A stretch of DNA of 64,000 bases from Branchiostoma floridae. Taxonomy: Eukaryota; Chordata; Leptocardii; Amphioxiformes; Branchiostomatidae. The translations under genes were made by a program, and so were the position numbers. Below, piece after piece: positions 35,075-46,490 of the stretch. The stretch lies in contig NC_049996.1 of NCBI RefSeq assembly GCF_000003815.2, positions 15,760,427 through 15,824,426 on the forward strand. Direction: 5' to 3'. The first letter of the stretch is position 1. Each line of letters opens with the position of its first letter. The notes below the pieces were generated by a model. That model made no database searches. It saw nothing but the letters and a program-made list of their open reading frames with translations, and was not told the DNA's origin.

Positions 35075-35279
35075 GCACTATTAACAAGTACATTTTCTCT
35101 TTCTGATCTCTGCTAAAATGCTTTTTCAGCCCCACCAGAATGTAATACTGTTTGAGGCCTATCTTCAAGGTTTTTTTCATTACTCTGTTAATGCTGGTCC
35201 TGGATGGACTTCCATTTTTAATAGTTTGTAGCTTTCCACTCTTTGTCAGTTAATGTTACTGTACCTTTTTAGAGTGGCA

Positions 35280-35700
35280 GCAGATTCACTGGAAACCACA
35301 AAGCTAACACTTTCTAGGGGGATTGCAGTTCTTAAGAGCGCATATTTTTGCAGCTCTTTCTAGAGATTGATCTTGATTTATTGCAGGTGTGTTGCAGTAC
35401 TTAAGAGTGCATATTTTTGCAGCTCTTTCTGGAGATTGATGCTACTGTACTTTTCTTTGAGTGACAGCATATTCACTGGAAACCACAAAGCTAACACTCA
35501 TCACTTTTTTCTAGACGTGTTGCAGTTCTTGAGAGCACATATTTTTGCAGCTCTTTCCAAATATTGATAGATCATTCATTGCAGGTGTGTTGCTGATCTT
35601 ACGAGCGCATGTTATTGCAGCTCTTTCCAGAGATTGATCTATGCTTTACTGCAGATGTGTTGCTGTATTTATGCAGTGCATATTCATCCCTGCTAAGTTT
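35280..35700 (+). repeat. Hairpin-bearing tandem repeat, array 1
   Basis: Units contain GTGTTGCAGTTCTTAAGAGC, a T-rich loop and TGCAGCTCTTTC, then AGAGATTGATCTT and TTTATTGCAGGT. AAGAGC can pair with GCTCTT and GCA with TGC, giving a small stem-loop per unit. Several units also contain acceptor-like TTATTGCAG. A larger array is at 39640-40420. Confidence 0.7.
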
Positions 35701-36851
35701 TTTTTCAGGATACAGAAGACTTGAAGGAAACGTGGTCTGTTAAACTCTGCTCTTTCTCTTACAGTGAAACTCTGCAGCTACCTCTAATTGATTCTTTTAT
35801 TTTTTTCCAATTATTTCTAGGTTGAGGCAAGGTTTCTTTTCTTCCAGCGGTGCTCCAAGTGAGCATTAGCTGGCTAACTTTGCTGCTCTTTTCCAGGCGT
35901 TTCTCTTTGGTTGATTTTTTGTGGCCACTCTCAAAATTGAGTTGCAGGCTATCTTTCTGTTGTCTCTTTGTGATTTGTCTTTTTTTGCCTTTGATCTATA
36001 GCCACATCCAAATTGGAGTAGTCGGCTATTGTTGTGTTATTTCTGTGCCTCAGTTAAGTTGATATAGGTGAAGTGATGCTAACGACTGAGGAATGTCTCC
36101 AGTGTATTGCGCTGAAGGAGGGATGACTCTGCTTCCTGACTGCCCAGCTGACAAAGCAAAGCTGCCCTCACTCCCAGGTACTTGCATGGCTGTGCCACTT
36201 TCCTCACTTAACACACACGAAAACTTTTCAAAATGTAATGTTGACTTGACAAAGTAATATCTGACAGTGGCATAATCAAGTTCAAGATTGTCAACTCTTC
36301 ACACCTTGTTTTTCTCTCACTTTCTACAGGTCCTACGTGTGCCTTCCACTGATGTCTCGTATACCTGAAGGAAGCAAGCCTCAAGAAAAGAAGACTTCTG
36401 ACCAGCTGAGATTCATATTTTCTCTATGCCGACATTTAAGAATAAGGGTGGGGGGCGTTGGGGACTTTATGGCAGTCATTTAGTTTATTCTGTAGCCTTT
36501 AGCCAAACAAATTTTGGCTCAATAAATGAGTTAAAAGTAGGGAACATTTTGGAAATAAAGTGCCTTGTTAATGAGAAATTACATCAAGAATAAAAGTACT
36601 GGGGTTCTGGGATAGACCTAGAATATTGCTAAGACTTAGTAGACTTTAGTAGTTAGCTGCATGCACAGCCGCCATTCCTGAGCTAAAGGAGGATGTCATC
36701 ATCAGCATCGATGGACTAGAAGAGTGAGAAAGAAATAATATTCAGTAGTTTGTAGATTGCTATACTGTTTCTTCATGAATCTACTTTGTACCTAATTTTG
36801 TATTGCTAAGTCCATCTTGTAAGTGGAAAGATGAGACTTTGAAAGATGTAA

Positions 36852-36901
36852 CAGTGCTTCAAATGTTTGCAACCGTCTTGTAAGAGAAAGGCGGAGCACT
36901 G
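36852..36901 (+). ncRNA. Nested stem-loop, copy 2
   Basis: The outer stem is CAGTGCT/AGCACTG and the inner stem CCGTCTT/AAGGCGG, with loop GTAAGAGA. Relative to copy 1, outer pair 6 changes T-A to C-G, inner pair 3 changes A-T to G-C, and inner pair 4 becomes T-G. A further CCATCTTGTAA...AAGATGG hairpin lies near 36986-37008. Confidence 0.5.
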
Positions 36902-38132
36902 ACTGAGAAATAATAATTTGTTTCCGCCGATCTTGTAGAATCTCCTTGAGCCCATCTCATAATGATATTAAAAATGTTTTTCCACCCATCTTGTAATGGA
37001 GAAGATGGCACGTAAATATCATATACGAGTTCTTTTCAGTAACTATCATTCAAGAAGTAGATTGCCGAGACATTCCAGAAAACATCCACACCAAGAGACT
37101 CCAACAGCTCGGACGCTACCATCGTCACACATTGAATAAAGAATTACACACTGAATAAAGATTGTCAATAACTTTCAATGGTTTTCTTTATTCCTCAGTA
37201 ATGATACTTCTTCAATAAAGATTCTCCTTTATTCCTTTTATAAAGCTCATGACTGAACAGAGAAAGATAGTCGAAAAAACAATGCCTTAAATGCTTGAGT
37301 TTATTAAGTTGAAAGGCAGTACATCCACCTGCCTTTGGCTGGCTCTCTGGTGTTCACATGCACTTTGACTTAGACTAGGAAAGGTGAGTTGAAAACTAAA
37401 TTAGATCAGGGACTTAGTTAGTAGTTGAAGTATGTGTGATCCTTCAGAGAGCAAGCTCAGTTGCAAAATTATTTGGGGGTGGGGTGACAGAATTAAAATT
37501 CAAATTTGAAACCTCTTTTTCAAACGAAATAACAGACAGAAAACAAAGTTGTGGATTGAAGATTTATCCACAAAAACTTTGATGTTTTGCATAATGATTT
37601 AACTTAATATGAAGCTTTTTAGTTAAGGGCTATTTCTAAGCTAGTTAAGTTAATTAACATGTTAATTCTTATCATTTTCCTAACTGCAAGGCACACCCCA
37701 AATTTTAGCTGACAGGCAAAAGGAATTCTGTTCTGGTGAACTGAGAATTTCTTTAGCCTGGCCTAATATCTAAACATTGTGTTTATTTGATTTGCATAAT
37801 TGCAATAGGACTGCTGTTCTTTCAACATTTTTGAGACAACAGCAAGCTGCTACCCAGATGCCAGAGGTAAGAAATGTTTGCACTGCGCACGCGACATTGT
37901 ACCAACATGTGTTTTCTCTCCTCATAGAAACAGCTTAAAACTTTTTAACATAAATGGGGGGGGCGGGGGTCCCTTTCAATGCCTACTAGTAGCATCTAAA
38001 AGTCATTAACCATGCTTTTTCCGTTTTTATGCCCCATGATGGGAAGGGAACTTGGGTCCTTGGGAAATGTGGGAATTCTGTTTTTGTTTTGATACTCTGC
38101 ACTCACTGTGTATAAAGCTGTGTTGAGACTGA

Positions 38133-38640
38133 AATAAAGAGACAGTGTCTTACTACTGTGTGGTGTGAGTTACTATAAGATAGAGTAAGGGCTTCTTTGC
38201 GACTTTTGGAGCCATTTTTTGTGACAAAGCTGAAGTGATTGAAATAAAGAGACAGTACCTGATTACTGTGTGGTGTGAATTACTCTTGATTAGTTATAAG
38301 ATAGAGTAAGGACTTCTTTGTGACTTTTGGAGCCATTTTTATGACAAATGTAAAATAAATGAAATAAAGTGACAGTATCTGACTACTGTGTGGTGTGAGT
38401 TACTCGTAATTAGTTAAAGATAGAGTAAGGACTTCTTTGCGACTTTTGGAGCCATTTTTGTGACAAAGCTGAAGTGATTGAAATAAAGAGACAGTACCTG
38501 ATTACTGTGTGGTGTGAATTACTCTTGATTAGTTATAAGATAGAGTAAGGACTTCTTTGTGACTTTTGGAGCCATTTTTATGACAAATGTAAAATAAATG
38601 AAATAAAGTGACAGTATCTGACTACTGTGTTAGTTACTCT
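38133..38640 (+). repeat. Tandem poly(A)-site-like cassettes, array 2 (five)
   Basis: AATAAA at 38133, 38243, 38363, 38482 and 38602 is each followed by GACAGTATCTGA-type sequence, and the first four by CTGTGTGGTGTGA. The last lacks the full GU block. Units are 110-120 bases and alternate between two sub-types (AAAGCTGAAGTGATTG and AAATGTAAAATAAATG), so pairs were duplicated together. Confidence 0.65.
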
Positions 38641-38704
38641 TGATTAGTTATAAGATACAGTAAGGACTTTTTCGCGACATTTTGAGACATTTTCGTACCA
38701 ATTT

Positions 38705-39230
38705 TGATGACAGATGCAACTCATGTGGAAGACAATTAGACATTTGTATCCTGGCACCTGAAGCAAGTCCGACAAGCTGAGCACAGGACAAGAGTTGCAG
38801 AGAGAAGGTTAGTGAGCCTAGTCTAGCCTGAATCACCGTGCACTTTTCTTGACTGTTGTCTACAGGCTCAGCTGAGTTTGTGACACTGGAAGACGATTAG
38901 GCATTTGTATCCTGGCACCTGAGGGACCATGACGCAAGTACAACAAGCTGGGCACAGGACAGGAGTTGCAGAGAGAAGGTTGGTAAAACAGTGTTGCCTG
39001 AATCACCATGCACTTTCTTGACTGTTGTCTGCAGGCTGAGTTTGTGGCGCTGGAAGACAATCAGACGTTTGTATCCTGGAACCTGAGAGACCATGAAGCA
39101 TGTTGGAAAAGCTGGACACAGGACAAGAGTTGCAGAGAGCAGGTTGGTGAAAACAGTCTTGTCTGAATCATGAAGGATGTCAGCTGAACCTGAAGGGAGC
39201 CTCTGACTCAGGCTAGTTGGAGTAGGATGC
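38705..39230 (+). repeat. Three tandem exon-intron cassettes of about 165 bases
   Basis: Each exon-like block runs from GCTGAGTTTGTGRCRCTGGA through TTTGTATCCTGG and CACAGGACA to GTTGCAGAGAG. Donors are AAG|GTTAGTG, AAG|GTTGGTA and CAG|GTTGGTG. Blocks are separated by about 60 bases ending in acceptors TTGTCTACAG and TTGTCTGCAG. The related block at 43340-43510 in unit 3 has the same boundaries. Frames are not conserved, so coding is unlikely. Confidence 0.6.
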
Positions 39231-39639
39231 ATCAATGTCAGAAGATCCTTTCTTTCTTCCTCCTTTTCTTTCTCCTTTTTTCCTTCCTTCCTCCTTTACT
39301 CTCTCACTCTTTTCTTTCTTCCTTTCTTGGTAACATTTCTTCCTCAACAGTGACGTTCCTCCATTTCATGCTGGGATTTGAACCCATGACCTCATGAACA
39401 TGCATTGAAGTGAATGGCAATCAGCACCATGGACAGGTCTGCACTATTAACAAGTACATTTTCCCTTTATGATCTCTGCTAAAATGCTTTTGTTTTACCT
39501 TATTGCAGCGACAGACTCACCAGAATGTAATACATTTTGAAGCCTATCTAAAAGGGCTTTTTTTTTTTCCTTTGCTCTGCAGAAGCTGGTTTTGGATGGA
39601 CGTCCATTTTTCATAGTTTGTAGCATTCCACACTTTGCT

Positions 39640-40420
39640 TGTTAATTAGAGGGACAGCAGATTCACTGGAAACCACAAAGCTAACACTCATCACTTTTGC
39701 TAGGCGTGTTGCAGTTCTTAAGAGTGTATATTTTTGCAGCTCTTTCCAGAGATTGTTCTTGATTTATTACAGGTGTGTTGCAGTTCTTTCTAGACATTGT
39801 TGTTACTGACTCACTTGAAACCACAAAGCTAACACTCATCACTCTTTCTAGGCGTGTTGCAGTTCCTTAGAGCGCATATTTTTGCAGCTCTTTCTAGAGA
39901 TTGATCTTGATTTATTGCAGGCATGTTGCAGTTCTTAAGAGTATATTTTTGCAGCTCTTTCCAGAGATTGTTCTTGATTTATTGCAGGTGTGTTGCAGTT
40001 CTTTCTAGAGATTGATGTTACTGACTCACTGGAAACCACAAAGCTAACACTCTTTCTAGGTGGATTGCAGTTCTTAAGAGCGCATGTTTTTGCAGCTCTT
40101 TCTACAGATTGATCTATGCTTAACTGCAGGTGTGTTGCTGATTTTAAGAGCGCATGTTTTTGCAGCTCTTTCTAGAAATTGATCTCTGTTTATTGCAGGT
40201 GTGTTGCAGTTCTTAAGGACACATGTTTTTGCAGCTCCTTCTAGAGATTGATGCTACTGTACTTTTTTTTAAGTGACAGCGGATTCACTGGAAACCACAA
40301 ATCTAACCCTCATCACTTTTTCTAGGCGAATAGCAGTTCTTAAGGGCACATTTTTGGCAGGTCTTTCCAGAGATTGATCTATGCTTTACTGCAGGTGTGT
40401 TGCTGTATTTCAGAGGGTGC
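39640..40420 (+). repeat. Hairpin-bearing tandem repeat, array 2
   Basis: At least seven units of about 70-130 bases share GTTGCAGTTCTTAAGAG, a T-rich loop and GCAGCTCTTTC. Some are joined by GGAAACCACAAAGCTAACAC. In the unit near 40213 the stem reads AAGGA with TCCTT instead of AAGAG with CTCTT, a paired change. The relative at 35280-35700 is shorter. Confidence 0.7.
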
Positions 40421-41110
40421 ATCTTAGGATAGAGATTACACAATGATGTTGCAGTTCTTGAAGAGAGAGAGCACCTATTTCTGCAGCTCATGTCATATTG
40501 TTGAAGTTTTTAGAACCACCTTTTTTCCAGGTATTATGCAATTCTTTTGTTTCTGCACAGCTCATGCATAATTTTTCAGTGTACAGGACTTGAAGGAGTT
40601 GTGGTCTGTTGAACTCTGTTCTTTCTCTTGTAGTGAAATTCTGCAGCTACCTTTAATCTTTCATTTTGGATCCTACCATTCCTAGGTGGAACAAAGCAGG
40701 CAGGGTCTCTATAGCGGTGCTCCAAGTGAAATAAGCTAACTTTGCTGCTTTTTTCCAGGCGTTTCTCTTTGGTTGATTTTTGTGGCCACTTTCAAAATTG
40801 AGTTGCTGGCTATCTTTATGTTGTCTCTTTGTGACTTGTCTTTTTTGCCTTAGTTCTATAGCAACGTCCAAATTGGAGTTGTCGGCTATTGTTGTGTTAT
40901 TCCTGTGCCTCAGTTAAGTTGGTATAGGTGAAGTGATGCTAACTGGCTGAGGAATGTCTCCACTGTATTCTGCTGAAGGAGGGATGACTCTGCTTCCTAA
41001 CTGCCCAGCTGACAAAGGAAAGCTGTACTGACTCCCAGGTACTTGCATGGCTGTGCCACTTTCCTCACCTAAAGCACCTTTCAAAATCTAATGTTGACTT
41101 GATAAAGTAA

Positions 41111-41322
41111 TACTGTAAATGCAGAAATGTTCGCGGTGGATTAATGTTCGCGGTTTTCGCGGTGACCACTTCACCGCGAACTTAAAACCACCGCGAACAT
41201 TTTTCTATTATGGTATTAGACTGCAGTCTATGGTGTTACCGCGAAATTAAAACCACCGCGAAAAGTTCTTTTTCCCGCTACCGCGAAATTAAATCCCCGC
41301 GAACTTAAATGCATTTACAGTA
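41111..41322. mobile_element. MITE inserted at a TA, with an empty site in the sister repeat
   Basis: The ends CTGTAAATGCA and TGCATTTACAG are inverted, with CCGCGAA/TTCGCGG repeats inside, and TA stands on each side. The same position in unit 1 (AAAGTAATATCTGACAG, TA at 36258-36259) lacks the insert and has one TA. That fixes the borders and shows insertion after the units duplicated. It sits in the intron-like segment between 41038 and 41389. Confidence 0.9.
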
Positions 41323-41497
41323 TCTAACAGTGTCATGTTAAAGATTGTAATCTGTTGACACCTTTGTTTTTTTTCTCACTCTTTACAGGTCCAATGTGTG
41401 CCTTCCACTGATGTCTTGTATACCTGAAGGAAGCAAGCCTCAAGAAAAGAAGACGTCTGACCAGCTAAGATTAATTTTTTCTATGCCATTTAAGAGT

Positions 41498-44400
41498 AAG
41501 GGTGGGGGGCGTTGGGGATGTACATGTAGGTTATTCTGTAGCCTTTAGCCAAACTCTACTTTGTTTGGCTCAATAAGTGAGTGAAAAGTAGGAAAACATT
41601 TTGGAAATAAAGTGCCTTGTCAATGAGATCTTAAGTAACATTAAGAATAAAAGTACTGTGGTTTTGGGATAGACCTAGAATATTGCTAGGACTTACCGGT
41701 AGTAGACTTTTAATTAGTAGTTAACTGCACGCACAGCCGCCATTCCTGAACAACAGGAGGATGTCGTCATCATCATCGATGGACTACCAGAGAAAGAAAG
41801 AGAGAGATTCAATAGTTCGTAGATGACTATACTGTTTCTTTCTAAGTCTATTTTGTACCTGACTTCGAATTTCTCAGTCCATCTTGTAAGTGGAAAGATG
41901 TGGCTTGAAAGATGTAACAGTGCTTCAAATGTTTGCAACCGTCTTGTAAGAGGAAAGGCGGAGAACTGACAAAGAAATTGTGAACAAGAATAGTAAGCAA
42001 GAACTTAGACCCTTGTTATCATTTTTTCCTTCCATCTTGTAATGGAGAAGATGGCACTTGAATTTCATATCATTCCGTCTTGTAAGTGATAAGATGGATG
42101 AGTTACTATCATTGCTGTTTAAGAAGCGGACTGCTGAGCTATGAACACTCCAGAAGACATTACCCAACAAGAGACTCCAAGCATCTCAGACCTTACCATC
42201 ATCACACATTCAATAAAGAATCACACACTGAATAAAGACTTCTTTTTAAAGATTTCACAATAAGACTTTCAATTAAGACTCTCAATAAAGATTCTCAAAG
42301 AAGATAGTGAATAAGGACACAGAGGTCCTGCAAGTCAGTGTAACTGACAATGCTAGAATTAAGATTGAAAAAAAAAACTTCAAATGCTTGAGATTTTTTT
42401 AATTGAAAGGCAGTACTTCCATCTGCTTTTAGCTGGCTCTCTGTACTTCACATGCACTTTGACTTAGATCAGGAAAGGTGAGTTAAAAACTAAATTAGAC
42501 CAGGGACTTAGTTAGTAGTTGAAGTGTGTTTGATTATTCAGAGAGCGAGCCTTAGTTCCCAATTTTTTTTTGGGTGGACTGAGGGACATAAGACATATTG
42601 AAACTTCATTTTGAAAATGTTTCTTAGATAAAAGACAAAGTTGTGGATTGAAGTCTTATCCACAAAGAACTTTGATGTTTTGCATAATAATGATAAATGC
42701 TAAGCTAATTAAGTTTTAAGTGCTAAGCTAAGACGTAAGTGTTAAGCTAAGACTTAATCTAAAATTAGCTAATTAAGATTAATAAGTTTACTTTCTGTTA
42801 AATTTCAGCATTTGCATAACTACAAGGCACACCCCAAATTTTAGCCCATTCCAGGTCAAAGGACTTTTCTGGTCGACAGAGAATTTCTTTAGCCTGATCT
42901 AGTTGATGATTTGCGAGAGGACTCCTGTGTTTTTATGTTCTTGGAGACAACGGCAGGCAGACTACCTGAGATGCCAGAGGTAAGCCATGTGGGACTGCAT
43001 GCTGTATTAACATGTGCTTTCTCCCTTGCCACAGGACTCCGACTGGGGGGCCTCAAACCAATCCCAGCATTCATGTGTGATTAGGTCCAACCCATAACCA
43101 ACCTCTACCTTTCTCTATTTGGGCAATGCCCTTTTTTTGTTTTTCTGTCCCATACCGGGAAGGGATGTCTTGAGACTAGAGCCAGGTCGGGTGATGGTAG
43201 GTTGTAATTTGCAACCCTTTGAAGTCTCTCCACCCGTCTCCAGTTTCAAGACAAAGGGAAAAATTGGGTCCACAAGAAATGGGCGTTCTATTGCATGTTG
43301 TTCTTTAGTTTTGTAACAACAGATGGAGACTGAAGTGGATAGTTCAGCGCTGGAAGACGATTAGACGTTTGTATCCTGGTGCCTGAGGGACTGTCAAGCA
43401 AGTCTGACGACCTGGGCACAGGACAAGAGTTGCAGAGGGAAGGTTGGTGAAAACAGTCTTGCCTGAATCACGGTGCACTCTTCTTGACTGTTGTCTACAG
43501 GCTGAGTTTGTGGTGCCATGAAGGATGTGCCTGAACCTGAGTGGAGCCTTGGGACTTGCAGAGATGACCCAGCTGAGCAAGCAGGGGGGCCATGAGATGA
43601 GGAGTTCAGGCTGTAACTCTTCTTTCTTTCTTGTTTCTATCTTTTAAGTTGTTTCCGTAAATTTTCTACAGGGAAAGAGTTTCTGAGCAAAGACTGAAGA
43701 AGGACCACTGCATGCACCATTGCAGACACCACCTAGCCAAGCAGGCAAGCAGTGAGAAACATGAGAGGAAGAATTTGGCCAGGTAACATCTGCTGTCAAG
43801 TCTGACCATAGTCTGTGGAACCATATTTACTGTAGCATGTATGTTATAGTTTTCTCGGCTTATCAGCATGTAGGAATTGTTGTTTATTTCTGCAATGTTA
43901 GGCAAGGCAAAGATGCTGAAACTGAAACTTTTGTCATGACAACAACACTAAAATATTCTCTTTTGTCAACAGGTGCGCCCCCTGGTGGTGTATCAAAGGA
44001 ACTGCAGAACCCTGTGAAGACTGGCTGAAACTTCCCCCAAGACTGGCAGAGACTGAGCTGGAAAGATGGAAGCAAGTCAAGCTTCACAAGCACACATTTA
44101 TTGCCTAAAATATCTGATGTTAGGTCTGCACTCTACAGTGAATGGCAATCAGCACCATGGACAGCGTCTATCGCATTAAAGATGCTTTTTTTTCTCCCCA
44201 CAGTCACAATGATTAGTGATTCTTCATCCTTTTTGGTGTTTTTCCTTTTTCAGCCTTAGCTATACATCCCTTTCTTCAAATTTTCCTTATTATAACTAGC
44301 TTTTTCCCATTACAGGCTCACTAATAAGTCATTTTTCCCTATGACACCCTTACCTGATTGCAACCAAGCTGATGTCACTTTTTCCCTTCAAACAGCATGA

Positions 44401-45860
44401 ACAGATTTTTTCACAGCTTTAATGATAATTACTTTCCTACCATGACAGCCTCAATGATAAATGCTACTTTCCTTTACTACATCCACACTAATTGAAGTGT
44501 TTTTCCCTGTTACAATCTCGCTGATGCATACTTTCCCCTCACATCACAGTCTCACTGATAAAAATCCTATTATAGCCTAACTGGTATCACTTCCCCTTTC
44601 ACAGCCTCATATGAATGCATGGAATTTTTAATTTACATCTCCTGGAAGATGATCCTAAATGACTTTATTATGCCTCTGTAAGGATGCAAGAGTTACCAGG
44701 AATTCAGCACTAAGGACAGCACTAAAGAAAAACTCTCCCTTCTGTTTTCAAAGTTAAAAGTGTTAGAGACTAACAAATTTTGCTGTTTCTAGGGATGCCA
44801 TCCAACTTAATGGAAACTCACAGAGGCAAACAGAAGTGTCCTTGTCTCAGACAGGTTAAGAAACCTGTTTCTCTTTCAGTCCTGCAGACTTCTGAAAATT
44901 GTCTTGCCTGTTTTCAAGTTAAGATGTGCTACAGACTAATAGGTTCATTTACTGTTTCTAAGGATATAATGCAGCTACCTTCACTGGAATGTAGGAAGAG
45001 GACAGAAAGTAGTCTTTGTCTGCTTTATAAACTTGTTTCTGTTTCATTCCCACAGAATACGTGGAAATATTGACCTCTGCATTCTATTCTTTCCTAGGTT
45101 TGACAATGCAGGCCTGTGTGCTAGTGTCACTTCCAGCAGTGCTCGAAGACAGTTAACTTAGATATTTTCTTTCCAGATTTCTCTCCTTGTTTTAGTTTAG
45201 AAGGCTACTTTATTTTCTGTGACTTTTCCCCCAGCTTTGTATCATGACAACACATGGATGGAGGGCTTATGTGGTTGACTAAAGTTACTGCAGAAAAAGT
45301 CTAAGTAAGACTGGAGGAAATCAGACAGCAGTGGTTCCTGACTGGGAGAAGCACAGCAGAAGCTTGGCCCCTGAGTCTACTAGGTAAAAATTCTACTTCA
45401 AAGTTTTCCCATACTGTCTCTTCCCTTCATCCTTCTCTCACTCCTTTATCCCTCCTTTCATCCCTTCCTTCTTGTCCATAAGAAATGTAACTCAAGCTGC
45501 AAATATAACATTTTTTTATTCAATTGGTGCTCAAAATACACTTAGTCTTAATATTGTGATTCTATTTAGTTTCAATCTTTTAACAGGAGAGCTTGTTTTT
45601 CCTGTTTGTCCCATAAGAAATGTAACTCATGCTGCAAATATAACTTTTATAACTGATGCTCAAAATACTTAATATTGTAATTCTATTCAGATTCAATCAA
45701 CTAATAGAGGCTTGTTTTTCCTGTGCTTTCAGATGAGGATATGGTGACCCCTGACCCTGATGCCATTGATGTCACTGTTTCTTGGCTACCCTAAGAGAAG
45801 CAAGCCTCAGAAAGACAGCAAGAACAGGATTAGTACAATATCCTTTCCTTCTTATGCATT
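41498..45860 (+). repeat. Macro-repeat unit 3
   Basis: The unit begins AAGGGTGGGGGGC at 41498. It holds the nested hairpin 41918-41968, CCATCTT-type hairpins near 42032-42095, AATAAAG block 42210-42300, exon-like 42893-42979 (same splice signals as units 1, 2 and 4), one exon-intron cassette near 43340-43510, and RE1-like sites at 44148 and 44703. It ends in an exon-like block near 45732-45830 (GCCATTGATGTCACTGTTTC, AAGCAAGCCTCAG). It lacks the poly(A)-cassette array and most of the hairpin array, and is the most diverged unit. Confidence 0.7.
44148..44723 (+). promoter_or_regulatory. Two RE1/NRSE-like sites in unit 3
   Basis: 44148-44168 reads ATCAGCACC, AT, GGACAGCGTC, matching the RE1 consensus at about 18 of 21 positions. 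44703-44723 reads TTCAGCACT, AA, GGACAGCACT. A half-site TTCAGCACC lies at 50255-50263 in related flanking sequence (CAGTGGATGGCA). Confidence 0.55.
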
Positions 45861-46214
45861 AGCGTGGGGGGTGTTTGGGGAACTTGAGTCAAACTCTACT
45901 TTGGCTTGGCTCAATAAATGAGTTAAAAGTAGGGAGCGTTTTGAAAATAAAGTGCCTTGTTACAGAGATCTTAAATAACACCATAAATAAAAGTAATGGG
46001 GTTCTGGGATAGACCTAGAATATTACTAAGACTTAGTAGACTTTAAATAGTAGTTAGCTGCACGCACGGCTGCTGTTCCTGAGCTAAAGGAGGATGTCAT
46101 CATCATCATCCATGGACTACCAGACACAGAGAGAGCAAGAAAGAGATGTAATAGCTTGTCTATGACAATATGTCTACTTGTGAATGTACCAAGTATGTGA
46201 TTTCATTCTTTTCA

Positions 46215-46490
46215 GTCCATCTTGTAAGTGGAAGATGTGACTTGAAAGATGTAACAGTGTTCTGAATGTTTGCACCCATCTTGTAAGAGAAAGGCGGAAC
46301 ACTGACAAAAAGTAATCTTGTTTCGTACAACTTGTGAACAATAAGATGGAATTAGAACTTGTCATATTTGATTTCATCCATCTTGTAAGCAAGAAGATGG
46401 ACCATTCTTATTGCCTTTTCCTTCCATCTTGTAATGGAGAAGATGGCACTTGAATATTCTTCCATCTTGTAAGTGATAAGATGGATGAGT
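46215..46490 (+). ncRNA. Cluster of CCATCTTGTAA hairpins including nested stem-loop copy 4
   Basis: The nested element is 46255-46304 (outer CAGTGTT/AACACTG; inner CCATCTT/AAGGCGG with one mismatch). Three simple hairpins follow: CCATCTT-GTAAGCAAG-AAGATGG near 46377, CCATCTT-GTAATGGAG-AAGATGG near 46424 and CCATCTT-GTAAGTGAT-AAGATGG near 46463. One with a 6-pair stem precedes at 46217. Stems are conserved while loops vary. Confidence 0.5.

Larger units (their letters stand above)
30931..36442 (+). repeat. Macro-repeat unit 1 of the 30-50 kb array
   Basis: The block order is: GGGTGGGGGGC head at 30931; nested hairpin 31255-31309; AATAAAG-rich block 31790-31910; AAAGGCAATATTTGCCTGC block near 31990. 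Then come exon-like 32433-32518 (acceptor TTTCTTTAG, donor CCAGAG|GTAAGCC) and poly(A)-like cassettes 32782-33150. Last are pyrimidine tracts, RE1-like sites 34722 and 35054, the hairpin repeat 35280-35700, an exon-like block ending 36177 (CCCAG|GTACTT) and one starting 36330 (TTCTACAG). Unit 2 repeats most of these in the same order. No frame is conserved between units. Confidence 0.75.
36443..41497 (+). repeat. Macro-repeat unit 2
   Basis: The unit starts with AAGGGTGGGGGGCGTTGGGG. It then repeats the block order of unit 1: nested hairpin 36852-36901, AATAAAG block 37130-37230, exon-like 37757-37866, poly(A)-like cassettes 38133-38640, exon-intron cassettes 38740-39170, RE1-like 39420, hairpin repeat 39640-40420, exon-like block ending 41038 and one starting 41389. 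The 36062-36440 and 40922-41497 ends are very similar apart from a MITE at 41111-41322. Confidence 0.8.
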
